Source: Silene latifolia (taxonomy: Eukaryota; Streptophyta; Magnoliopsida; Caryophyllales; Caryophyllaceae). Taken from it: a stretch of DNA of 64,000 nucleotides. A program made the translations under genes and the position numbers. Position 1 is the first letter of the stretch; every line of letters starts with the position of its first letter. Of this stretch, positions 10,845-21,263 are shown one piece after another. The notes under the pieces are model-generated. The model did not search any database and had not been told where the DNA came from. It worked only from the letters and a program-made list of their open reading frames with translations. The DNA lies in assembly GCF_048544455.1 (NCBI RefSeq), contig NC_133536.1, positions 30,568,152-30,632,151 of the forward strand, in the 5' to 3' direction.

Positions 10845-11558
10845 GGATGATTTCTGTCTCTGAACTTCCGCTGTTGCTTGACCTTGTTTAATTAGCTTAC
10901 GTATGATTAACTATTAACCGTACTATCGCCTAATAATTTGTTCGTTAATTCTTCCTTTATTCGTTTTCTCAAATTATCCGTTTTAAAGGTATTTTCGACA
11001 TAAATCAATAAACCCGATGTAATTATTGTAATTTTCATTATCGTAATTTTGTAATTGTATTTACCATATTTCTTGTATCATTTGTATGCCTTCACATGTA
11101 ATTGAACATTAAATCCTACTTTGACATTAATTGTATGTTAAAATACGTGTTAACCGACTTAGTCTAAATTGACATGCTAGGATTAAAACTTGGATGTTGC
11201 ATTGCATGCATATAATCGACGATATATCGAGTATAGATTGTGTCCCTAATCATTAGTAGAGGCCACTATAGAGGCGGGCGGGAATAGGTGTTCGATCAAA
11301 AGAGCTTCTTATTACGTATCTTCACCCCTTACTCCAGATCTCTGTGAACATCCGTGTTCATTGGCATCCACGAGAGTCATTCTAGACATAGAATGCTAAG
11401 GGTAACGATTGCTTGGTGTTCATGTCTCTACTTTGTGTCTTGACATGGCACGAGGTATTCGAACGGTTCCAATTTCCCATAAAAATTGGTGGCGACTCCA
11501 CAAAATGCAAACGCTTGTTCTCTCTCCCAAGCGCCCCCGTGGGCCCCCGTTGTCCACA

Positions 11559-11957
11559 ACTGCTTTCTTGCTGATTTCTCTATGGCTGAGTTGTTGGATA
11601 CGCTTGGTGTATTAGGCAGGCTGGCTCTGGCCAGGATGTCTTCCTCCAATCTGATTGCGGCAGCTGCCTTTTCTTGTACCGCTTCAAAGCTATGACAAGG
11701 GTGCATAGTTAGCTGCTTGTACAGGTCAGAGTCATGGTGGAGGCCCCTCCTGAAAGCTTCTACTGCTATTGAAACATCACACTCCCATACTGCCACCTTC
11801 TCGTTGTTGAATCTAGTGTTGTATTCCCCAATGGTTTCTCCTGCTCCCTGGACGATTCGGTATAAGTCTCCTGCATGCTTTTGTTGCTTCTAGCTGCTTG
11901 CAAATTGTTGGGTGAATGCATTTACCAATTCAGCAAATGTGGAGATCGACCTATTGG
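11559..11957 (-). pseudogene. Element 3 gag, downstream half (between two insertions)
   Basis: Minus-strand translation shows a Retrotrans_gag-type domain with the segments EYNTRFN, VEAFRRGLHHDSDLYKQL and a following helix rich in Ala and Glu. Its upstream half is at 33,048-31,933 beyond element 2. Reading resumes without loss across element 2 once one 5-bp target copy is discounted. At 11,558 it is cut again by the LTR of element 1. An in-frame stop is visible near 11,895. Gag would be the capsid protein of element 3. Confidence 0.8.
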
Positions 11958-11962
11958 GCAGA
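11958..11962. other. Target-site duplication of element 2, left copy
   Basis: GCAGA here against GCAGG at 31,928-31,932. One mismatch, consistent with mutation since insertion. Confidence 0.75.
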
Positions 11963-14472
11963 TGTAGATACCCAGTATCTGCTGAGACTCCAACGAACAC
12001 CCAATGGTTATCGGACTACAACATGTTTTGGAATCGCAGCGTTTGATCGACAGTTTGTGTACAACTTTACGTCGGAAAACTTAAAACGATTTCGAAAATA
12101 AAACATCTCAAAACATTTCAAAAATACCTGGAGTGTTTAATGCACGACGACGGGGTCGCGATGACACTAACTAGAGTCAAAACCGACACCGGACCAAAAA
12201 CCGACTCAAAAATTCAAATCCCGACTCCAACAACGAGTCAAACCGAGTCAACCACAAAAACAAAATATCTCAAAGCCTTCTATGCTAAGATTTCCCGGAT
12301 TTATGAATGGTCAAGTATCAAACATATGACTACAAATCCTAGGATAGAACAAATCATGATTGCGTTTGTTGTGAAAGCGACAACACAGCTCGAAGACCCG
12401 CGATGTGGCTCGCGCCTCTTTGAGCAGCCCAGGTGGCCACGTCGCTCAAAACTCACACAACCACTCATTCTCCTATAAATACCCCTCAAATGCCACCCAT
12501 TTCAGAGTTACGCGAGTGTCCGCCCCCTCTTTTCTCCCTTAAAATTCTCGACTCGACTTCTAAAGTCATAATCCGACGCGTATTTACGACCTACCGATCG
12601 TAAACACGAGCCTTACACATTGTTTGGTACCGTCATCGTGCATTAAATCACTTGACCGACCACTTCGACCACTAAACCATCACTAAACTTTTAAAACACT
12701 CTTTCACTTACCAAAACGGTTTTAAACCGAGTTTTTTCCGATCAAACGAGTTGTTACACTTACGTCGGTCACTCGCCATAACCAAACATGTAAGTATGAG
12801 GGTGTAAAAATCCTCTTTTATTATGTTTTCATTTGTTTCATGACTCTAACATGCTAAAACATGCATAACATGAACCAAAACATGGAATAAACGAGTCAAA
12901 ACCGATTTCTGGTCGGAGGCAGAAGCCCCTTAGGTCGCCAACAGGCTCGCGCCTAAATGGGGTACTCAGACCAGAGATCAACCGTGTTTGTTCTCGTCAT
13001 TTCCCTTAATCCATTTTTCATATTTGTAATCGGTTATTACCATTTCAAGTATTTTCAAAACCTTTTTGTTTCATTTCACATGTTTTAACCATAAAACATT
13101 TTTCACCCTTGGTTCTTCATTCCATGACGGTTAAATCCGTGTTTCGGTGATAATATTTGGTTAATGACATTTAGAAGGTATTTTAAAGCCTTTTATTTCA
13201 TTTCTTCACATCTTCAAACAAACATATTAGTCACCAACACAAAATAATCCTTGGTTCTACATACCATGCCGGATTTTAACCCGGGTACGATGACGAGTAT
13301 TGACTAATTACATTCAAAATGGACTTAAAACAATTAGTCCATAATCATTTTTCAAAACTATTCATGTCAAGTTTGTCAAATCGAACCCGACACCGAATAT
13401 TATCAAATAATGATGATTATTCGAGTCTAGTTCTTCAAATCAACAAATGCGGTCTAAACGACCCTTTCAAAATCAAGCCGGGTTCAAATACCCATTTTCA
13501 ACACGTTTTATAACGTTTTCTAAATAGTCAGAACACGGCATACAACCGTTGGCTAACCCGCGCCTCAAGCAGGCTCCCCATTTCTCATTTTCAAAACCAT
13601 AGGGAGGCCCCTTACACCGCCGGCAGGCTCGCGCCTCTTATAGCCGTGCAGTGCAGGCTGTTCCCTTCCAAAGATTAGTCTAGGACGATCCCGACTCTGG
13701 CTAACCCGGATATAGGACGGATCAGACGACTATTCGATTATTCAAAACCACATTTGCAAAATGCCTTACTAAGACAAATGGATCATGTTATGCACCCTAA
13801 ACCTAATACGGTAAATGGATGTTTAATTTCCGTCTTGCATGCAAATCAATCATTAATCCAACTCGACATCTTATACTTGATACTTGGATTAAATCAACCG
13901 ACTTAGAAAGCTCTCACATGTTAGGTTTAAATCATTGGATGCGCATTCATGCATTTAAACCGTTTTATTAACTTTTGCATTCAACCAACTAAGATCGATC
14001 AGTAGAGGCCGCTAAACGCGGGAGGGATTGGGTGTCTGATTAAAGGGCTTCCCAATACGTACCTTCACTTCTTACTCAGAAAATTTGGATAGTGGACGAC
14101 CTTATCCAGGGCATACGAGAGTCATTCTAGAGATAGGATGCTAAAGAGGGACGATTTCCTTATCTTTAGTACCTATGTCAAACGCTGCTTTGTGCTACCA
14201 TTTGACCGAGGTATAAAGTGGAATTCGAAAGGATTCCAGGCATCCCACAAATGCTTGGTGGCGACTCCGAACATCTCTAATCGTTTCAAGACCCTTACCG
14301 AGACGAAACCGACCGATCTAAAACGATCCGGTCGAAAACATTTTTACGCCGCCGAGCGTGGCTTTCAAAAGACCGCTGCATGTCCACAGATTGGCTTGGC
14401 GTTCAGGTGGCCCGTGACTACGGATTGGTAGGTGGTCCAAATCCACAGACCAAGACGTGGCCCATATCCACA
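11963..14472 (+). repeat. 5' LTR of element 2
   Basis: It begins TGTAGATACC and ends ATCCACA, 2,510 bp against 2,511 bp for the 3' LTR. The TATA box is at 12,474-12,481, with a GGCTCGCGCCTCTTTGAG module about 65 bp upstream. A conserved ACATGTAAGT lies at 12,786-12,795. GGTGGCGACTCC, resembling the primer-site core, lies at about 14,258-14,269. The reading frames inside (for example 13,319-13,513) recur in the other LTR only because the LTRs are duplicates; I do not treat them as genes. Confidence 0.92.
12474..12481 (+). promoter_or_regulatory. TATA box of element 2 5' LTR
   Basis: TATAAATA in the context TCTCCTATAAATACCCC. The same lies at 29,928-29,935 in the 3' LTR. Confidence 0.7.
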
Positions 14473-14475
14473 GAT

Positions 14476-14493
14476 TGGCGACTCCGCTGGGGA
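14476..14493 (+). promoter_or_regulatory. Primer binding site of element 2
   Basis: TGGCGACTCCGCTGGGGA starts 3 nt after the LTR. TGG pairs with a tRNA 3' CCA end. From what I recall of Ogre-type elements, a tRNA-Arg primer is likely; I cannot verify the tRNA here. Confidence 0.8.
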
Positions 14494-15811
14494 AAACTAG
14501 GACACTTACGTCTTTGTGATCCCTAGATGGTGAGACTCGAACGAGATCTTGGTTGGAATGCATTAATTGATATTACGGTCACGGTCGGGTTCCTTGTCCG
14601 GGCCCACAACCTAACCCTTTTCGACCAATCGGCTCGTCTCGTCGGCGTGAGTTTTCTCATCCCCGCGTTTTGAATCCCGATTGAGTCAAGCATACCATTG
14701 ACGTTACACATTTCTGTTTCGTCAAAGAGCTTTCATCACTTTCGAGCACGAGGTTAGGGCACCCACCTTACACATTTTGTTTGGATTGGTATCCCTCTCG
14801 CAAATCGGGGTTTGATTGCTTGGTGTGTAACCCACCCTTCTAAAGCCAAAACCCGTGTCAGCATGATGCATAATATAATGAACTATGAGTGCTTATGTGC
14901 TATCTGATCATAAGTCCTTCCGTGTCATTTTCAAACTTTCAAAAACACCCTTTTCGCGCCGTTATAATGGCCATTTCAAACCTCGGTCTTCCGCCAACCA
15001 ATGCACGCCTTTCTAGGCCGTCGTAATGACGATTTTCAAACCCGGTTTTGTATAACCATTTCAACACGCCTTTCTAGGCCGTCGTAATGACGATATTTCA
15101 AACCCGGTTTGTATAACCGTTTCAAATCACCTTTTTTACGCCGTTATAATCGCCGCGTCTAGACACGGTTTTTAACCCGTTTCGCGCCGACAATGGCTTT
15201 TCTTTCAAAGCCCGAGAAAAGCACACACCCTTTTCTCGAGACACTCTCAAATCCCGAGGACCATGCACCGTCCCCGAGACCTTTTCAAACATTTTAAACT
15301 TGATTTTCAAAACGTACAATTTTGAATTTCAAAACCGTCTTGGGAAGCAACACACTGTTTTCCGAGCCGACTCAAACTCAAACTGTCTTCTGCAAATAAA
15401 CTTAAGACAACCCTTTTCAACTGATCGACTTGCGGAGATTTCTATTTTCGGAAGCCGCCCATTAAAGCGACAAATGAATCTTTTTGAAAATTCCTATTTT
15501 CGAAAACTTCAGTCCACCATTCCAATTCCGCCTCGTGTCTATCGAGTCAAAGCAAACGTACTTATGGGTCTTTACTTATGAGTCGTCTCACCACGAGACC
15601 CGTCCAATGGCGTCACGCCGTTATGTTGGACTCGTGTCAAAGGTTCGGTCAAACACCGTCACGTCATAAATCGAGTCAGCACCGAGGGACCACACACGGT
15701 CACCCCGTCTTGTTGAGTCGATCTTTGTCTCATCCTCTGTGTTGTCTGCGTTCAGTCTTGGAACCGTGTCGGATTGGGTTATAATGTGAGCCGTTTTTCT
15801 GCCTCAGAGCC
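14494..15811 (+). other. 5' leader of element 2
   Basis: A long untranslated leader before gag. It contains a roughly 60-bp tandem repeat at 14,945-15,182. The small open frames here show no conservation that I can recognise. Confidence 0.65.
14945..15182 (+). repeat. About 60-bp tandem repeat with hairpin cores in the leader
   Basis: Four degenerate units start near 14,950, 15,006, 15,067 and 15,128. Each has CGCCTTTCTAGGCCGTCG or a related string followed by TAATGACG. The core changes between GCCGTTATAATGGC and CGTCGTAATGACG, and both can pair. Confidence 0.7.
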
Positions 15812-17029
15812 ATGGCCCCGTCTTCAACTTCGTCTGTCAACCACAACAACAATGATAACAACAGAGATGTCACAACCGATCGCTAGCCAGCCACCTTCTT
15901 GCTCTTAAGGTCACCCCCCGGATCGCGTTGAGACCCGTATCGACGCCCTCGAGAACAAGGAAATTGGGGAACATAATACCCCACCTCGATCGAAACGAGA
16001 AAAGGTGAAACTCTTGGAGGAATGACTCTGGCCCGGGGCAACAATATCCACCTTGAAAATAACCGAAGGTTCGAACCTGTTGGGGACCAGTTACCTGACA
16101 ACTTCACCCTGAATGATGTGCCTAAGTTCAAGGGAGTGGAGGACCCACTCAACCACATCCGTGCTTTCAAAGATTACATGGCCATTAAAGGGGTCAAACA
16201 TGAGCTCTTTACCCGGATCTTCCCATCCTCTCTGGAGCTTATTCCTCTTCAATGGTACTACTCCTTGGACCCGAAAAACCTTACCACTTGGGATGAGATC
16301 GCAGTTGAGTTTGCCAAACAGTATTCCGACAATGTCGAGATCCAGGCCAACACCCGTACTCTCGAGGTGCTAACCCAAAACGACAAGGAAGGATTCACTG
16401 AGTTCCTAACCCGTTGGAGGAGGGTGAGTACTCAGTTGGTCAGTAAGCCGAGTGAATCAACTCTGGTGGAAAAATTTGTCAAAAACCTCCACCCGGTTTA
16501 TGCTAACCTACTGAGGTATCAGAATATCAAAACTTTTCAAGATCTGCAGATTCTGGGGACATGTATTGAAGACGACCTCCGAAAGGGTGTCTTAGCAAAG
16601 ACCACTGGCAAGGGTTATCAAGGATCCATCTCAACCGGATCTCGCCCTTACGGTCAGACAAACAAGATTGATGAGGTTAACCTCGTCGAACCATCTGCCA
16701 AGAAAACTGAACGCCCCCAGAGAGTGTTCACCAACATAGGGTCGACTTATGCAAGTGCCTTGAAAAGGCTCATGGATCAAGGGAAGTTACAACCGATCAG
16801 GCCCACCCCGGACCCGGCCGACGCCAAGAAGTCCCGATTTGGGAACCCCAACGCCTACTGCCAGTATCATCGAGGGAAGGGGCATGATACCGAAAATTGC
16901 TTCAAACTCAAGCACCTCATTCAAGACATGATTGAGAAAGGAGATTTGCCTATACCCCTACCAACTAAACCGAACAAAAAAACGAATCCCCTGGGAATTC
17001 ACGCCATCTCTGACGATGAGCCAACCTAG
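15812..17029 (+). pseudogene. gag of element 2
   Basis: The probable original start is ATG at 15,812, but the first 70 codons contain stops and frame breaks. From 16,022 the frame is open for 335 codons. The capsid (Retrotrans_gag-type) region spans about residues 25-200, with segments PKFKGVEDPLNHIRAFKDYM, TWDEIAVEFAKQY and RTLEVLTQNDKEGFTEFL. A Tat-type knuckle C-x2-H-x4-H-x4-C (CQYHRGKGHDTENC) lies at about 16,857-16,899. It makes the virus-like particle that packages element RNA. It ends at TAG 17,027-17,029, where homologous sequence continues in another frame. Confidence 0.85.
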
Positions 17030-17046
17030 ACTGCTCTCATCTCATC

Positions 17047-19097
17047 TTGCCGATTGACGACGAGGTGAATGTTCAGGAAAAGGATCCTTCAGACGGAGTG
17101 TTCGTGTTCAGTGCTGCCACCATGCTCACTATGTTTCAGCAAGTTGAAGAGGCCATAGCCAGCCTCTCTGAGAGAATCACCCGACTCGACGACGCCTACC
17201 GTCGACTCATCTTCAATCCTCCAACACCGCGCCCGAGGGAGAATTCCCCAAGCATTCAAAACTACCCACCCCAGGATGGATTGCTTCCGCGACCATTCTG
17301 GCATAGACCGCACGAAAACTACCCTCAAAATAACTACCCTCAAAATAACTCCCCCCATAAAAATCGCCCTCACAAAAATATTCCCCACAAGAATTACCCA
17401 CCGAGAAATACCCCTCCAAGGTATCCTCGAGACCCTGAAATTAACGGCATATGGCGGGATGATGTTGAGGATGTCTATGTCATTCTGGGGAAGGAAAAGC
17501 AGACGAAGAAAATCGGACACCTCACCCGGTCCGGACGTCCCTATCAGAATCCGAGCAACCCAGCGGTCGTTCCAACAACGAATGACCAAATCGTCCCGAA
17601 AGTGGACACTCAACCAAAAGCTCCCGAGAACTCCATCTTGAAACAGCTCCAGAAAGAAAAAGCCGAAATCTCAATTTGGCAACTGATCGCAACGTCTTTT
17701 GAGCATCGACAGGCCTTGCTGCAGGCCTTGGGAAAATTAACCGTGCCCTTCACCTCTTCCCCAGAAGAAATAGTGGCACACATGACGAGAGACGCCCCTG
17801 ATCTGAGCAACCCGGTCGTCTTCTCCGACGAGGATATTCCCCTGTTCGGAGCCAATCATAACCTGGACCTGTACATCACCGTACAATGCCTCCAAAAGAA
17901 TATACCAATGGTCCTCGTAGATGACGGTTCCGCGTGAATGTCATTCCTCTCAAAACTGCCCACAGGCTGGGCATCAAGGAATCTGATTTAATCCCGACAA
18001 ATCAAGAAGTACGCGCCTACGACGGCACTCGTCTCAAGGTCGCTGGGCTAGTCACTTTGACCGTCGCGACTGGGCCATTAGAAAGACAAAACAGTTTTCA
18101 AGTGGTTGACATCGACGCGTCCTTCAACATGCTCCTGGGACGTCCCTGGATTCACGCCGTCAAGGCGGTCACCTCAACGCTCCACCAAAAGATCAGGGTC
18201 CCCTTCAACGGGAAAATGATCACGATCCCCGCTTCCCCAATCAAAGCAGTTATGAGAAGAGGGATACCCTCCCAAGCCATTGAGGAGGATGACAATGAAA
18301 TGTGGGGTTTCCAAGCCGTGAACGCCATAACTGATGAATTGACAACCTCTAAGGGTGACCCGTTCACCAACCTCACGATCAACCGTATCATGATGCGTCA
18401 GGGTTACTTCTCGGGTTTGCCGCTCAATCCACTGAAGGACCCGTTGCCTCCCTTGAAACAGGCTAAGGTCCCCAACATTCCCTTTGGGCTGGGATACGAA
18501 CCTACCAATGAAGACATCCAGGAGATGAACCTCCTAATCCGAAAACGCAAGAAGCACGGAGTCATCCTCCGTCCCTATTACCTGACTCTCAACAGATACT
18601 TTGTCCCCGAGGGAGAGTCTGAACTCTACCACGGCTTTCCGGAGCCAATCTATGACTCTGTGACGAAGGCTAGGTACCCGGGAGTGGAAGTCTTCCAGGA
18701 CTGCTACTTTATCCCCGACAACATCGAAGCTGCATCAACTGGGTCCAAACCGTCACCATGCCTTGACGGACAAGCTGTCACACTCCTATTTGGGGAAGAT
18801 AACGTCAAACATCTCGACTATGAGGACATCATCAACATCGCCCTGAAAGACAACCAATTTGATCCAACCGCCTTGATCTCCGATACTGACCCGGAGAAGG
18901 CTACCCAGGGTTGGAGGAAAAGCATCAAATGGACCGATCGCCAAGGCCGCATCCTCAAGATAACAACTGGAGAGGGCCCTATGTTCAAAGAGGGAAGTGA
19001 AGAAGGGTCTGAGTCTGAGTCTGAGTCGGGGTCAGAGTCTGTCGTAGCTCCTAACGCTCCTGATGTCCCAGACAAGGTCCCCTTCCCACTGTTTTAA
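17047..19097 (+). pseudogene. gag-pol linker and aspartic protease (element 2)
   Basis: The first frame (17,047-17,937) holds a Pro/Asn-rich linker with short N-Y-P-Q-N and P-H-K-N repeats. It then runs into the protease active site VLVDDGSA (D-x-G at 17,920-17,928) and stops at TGA 17,935-17,937. Protease homology resumes at once in the -1 frame from 17,934 (NVIPLKTAHRLG, then SFNMLLGRPWIH) and runs to TAA 19,095-19,097. The break right after the active site is most simply a one-base deletion. The protease would process Gag-Pol. The acidic Ser/Glu stretch near 19,000 is a low-complexity tether. Confidence 0.8.
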
Positions 19098-19106
19098 CAC
19101 AAAGTC

Positions 19107-21263
19107 GTGGCTGATTCAGAGGTCGAGTCTACTAAGGTCACCCCCACTCCCATGAAAGGTGACAACCTGGAGCCTGTTCCAGGGGCCACTTCCTCGGTTG
19201 TGTCGCCTCTGACTGACCACGAGATATCTGTCCTTTCCGAGCTTTTCGCTCATGTCAACTTAATGAACGCTAAGTTTGCTTATGACTCGTCTCAATTTAA
19301 CTGCAATGCAATTCTGAATGATTATGAGGAATTTGACTTGAGTGACTACCCACCTCACTTAGCCAAAGAACTTGACAAACGGGAAACCAGAACCCCCATC
19401 ATTGAGGAAACCGAGCCTATTAACGTAGGAACCGACAATACACCTCAAGAACTTAGGATAGGGACAACCCTGGACCCCTCGGAAAGACATCAGTTCATTG
19501 ACCTCCTCCACGAATACAAGGACGTGTTCGCCTGGTCTTACAGAGACATGCCTGGGATTGACAGAGAAATTGCAGAGCACCGGATACCCATTAAACCCGG
19601 CTAAACTCAGAAACAGAGCATGCTTGGATCGTCTGAATGGGCCCTAAAAATCAAGGAAGAGGTGGACAAACAGTTCAAGGCTGGGTTCATCAAAGTGTCA
19701 GAATACTCCGATTGGGTGGCCAACATTGTGCCGGTACCAAAGAAAGACGGAAGAATTCGGGTTTGCGTCGACTTCAGGGATTTGAACAAGGCGAGTCCAA
19801 AAGACGACTTCCCTTTGCCACATGTTGACATTCTGGTGGACAACACCGTCGAACATGCTCTCCTATCATTCATGGACGGGTATGCCAGGTACAACCAGAT
19901 TAAAATGGCTGAGGAAGACATGCACAAAACTGCGTTCACTACACAGTGGGGGACATATTGCTACACGGTCATGCCTTTCGGCCTCATCAACGCTGGAGCA
20001 ACCTATCAAAGAACCGCTACCACTCTCCTACATGATATGATGCACAAGGAGGTAGAGGTATATGTCGATGACACGATCGTCAAATCAAAAGAACGGGACG
20101 GCCACATCAATGCCCTCCGGAAATTCTTCGCTCGTCTGCGGAAATATAACATGAGACTAAATCCTCAGAAGTGTGCATTCGGGGTCACCTCCGGAAAACT
20201 CTTGGGACATGTCGTTAGCAAAAGAGGCATTGAGATTGATCCAACCAAAATCAAAGCCCTTCAACAAATGCCTCGGCCTAGGAACGAGAAGGAGATTCGG
20301 GGATTTCTCGGTCAGGTCTAATACATCAGCCGGTTCATTGCCAAGCCCACTATGATCTATGAACCGATATTCAAGAAGCTTCGCGCCTCAGATCACACCG
20401 ATTGGGACGACGAATGTCAGAAAGCCTTCGACAGGATAAAGGAAATTCTATCCAAACCTCCTGTCCTTATGCCACCTCAACCGGGGATTCCTCTATCCCT
20501 ATACCTGACTGTTACCAACACAGCCATGGGAGCAATGCTAGCACAAACAGTTGGCAACGAAGAGCGAGCCATCTACTACATCAGCAAAAAGTTCATTGAG
20601 TACGAAACGAGGTATACCCGACTGGAAAAGACATGCCTTGCCCAAGTATGGTCAACAAAGAAGCTGCGTCATTACATGCTCAGCTACACGGTCCACATCT
20701 ACTCCAAGATGGACCCGGTTAAATACATCTTCGAAAAACCCGTACTAAACGGAAGGCTGTCTAGATGGACACTCATGCTATCAGAATTTGAACTCAAGTT
20801 TGTACCCCTCAAGGTTATCAAGGGAAGAGCAGTCGCTGATTTCCTAGCAGAAAATCCCGTCAACGAGGATCCAACGACCGACACATGGTCAGTTCTTGAC
20901 GAAGACATCCTTTGCGCCGACTCCGACGCATGGGACCTATACTTCGATGGTGCATCTAATCTGAGAGGCTTCGGGGTAGGAATCCTTCTAATATCACCAG
21001 AGGGAGAACACATTCCGATCTCGGTCAAGCTAGACTTCGCCGTCACCAACAATGCCGCTGAATATGAAGCATGTCTCATCGGCCTACAAGCAGCCATCAC
21101 ACTTGGCACCAAGAAATTGAGGGTCCACGGCGATTCCTCACTCATCATCAATCAGGTATCTGGATCATGGAAAATCCGATCTGACAGCTTAGCTCCCTAC
21201 CGAGCAAAGATCAATCAAGAGGCCGAGTTCGTTGACCAAGTCGACTACTTCCACTTGCCGTGA
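19107..21263 (+). pseudogene. Reverse transcriptase, RNase H and second RNase H (element 2)
   Basis: All in one frame but broken by TAA 19,602-19,604, TAA 20,319-20,321 and TGA 21,261-21,263. Reverse transcriptase shows VPVPKKDGRIRVCVDFRDLN, PFGLINAGATYQR and the catalytic YVDD at 20,061-20,072. The first RNase H/connection region runs about 20,400-20,850 (YYISKKFIEYETRYTRLEK). The second, archaeal-type RNase H runs about 20,930-21,250 (WDLYFDGASNLRGFGVGI, NNAAEYEACLIGLQAA, GDSSLIINQV), which defines the Tat lineage. The product would copy element RNA to DNA and remove the RNA. The stops at 20,319 and 21,261 look like CAA-to-TAA and CGA-to-TGA changes. Confidence 0.88.

Larger units (their letters stand above)
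1..11558 (+). mobile_element. Element 1: 3' half of a Tat-type Ty3/gypsy retrotransposon
   Basis: The left edge of the window cuts this element inside integrase. What remains is the integrase C-terminus (3-281), paired hairpins (521-590), antisense gene A (826-3968), antisense gene B (4894-7925), a repeat-rich untranslated stretch, a polypurine tract (9150-9162) and the 3' LTR (9163-11558). Assignment to the Tat lineage comes from close similarity of the integrase tail and the tract/LTR junction to element 2, which has the dual RNase H typical of that lineage. It is a different subfamily: the LTRs share conserved blocks but are not alignable throughout. The right edge is where element 3 gag homology resumes; the matching target duplication lies outside the window. 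Confidence 0.85.
9163..11558 (+). repeat. 3' LTR of element 1
   Basis: The LTR begins TGTAGATACC directly after the polypurine tract and ends GTCCACA at 11,558, where minus-strand gag of element 3 resumes. It is 2,396 bp long. A TATA box lies at 9722-9730 and a conserved ACATGTAAGT at about 10,022-10,031. Three GC-rich modules lie at 9570, 10,183 and 10,788. A TTGGTGGCGACTCC segment, similar to the primer-site core, lies at about 11,485. It contains no gene. Confidence 0.85.

Noticed and set aside
13319-13513. 64-codon frame kept in both LTRs of element 2 (also 30,773-30,967)
   Set aside because: Conservation follows from LTR duplication at insertion. No counterpart in LTR 1.
19359-21151. 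Minus-strand frames across pol
   Set aside because: Shadows of the plus-strand pol frames, which carry the catalytic motifs.
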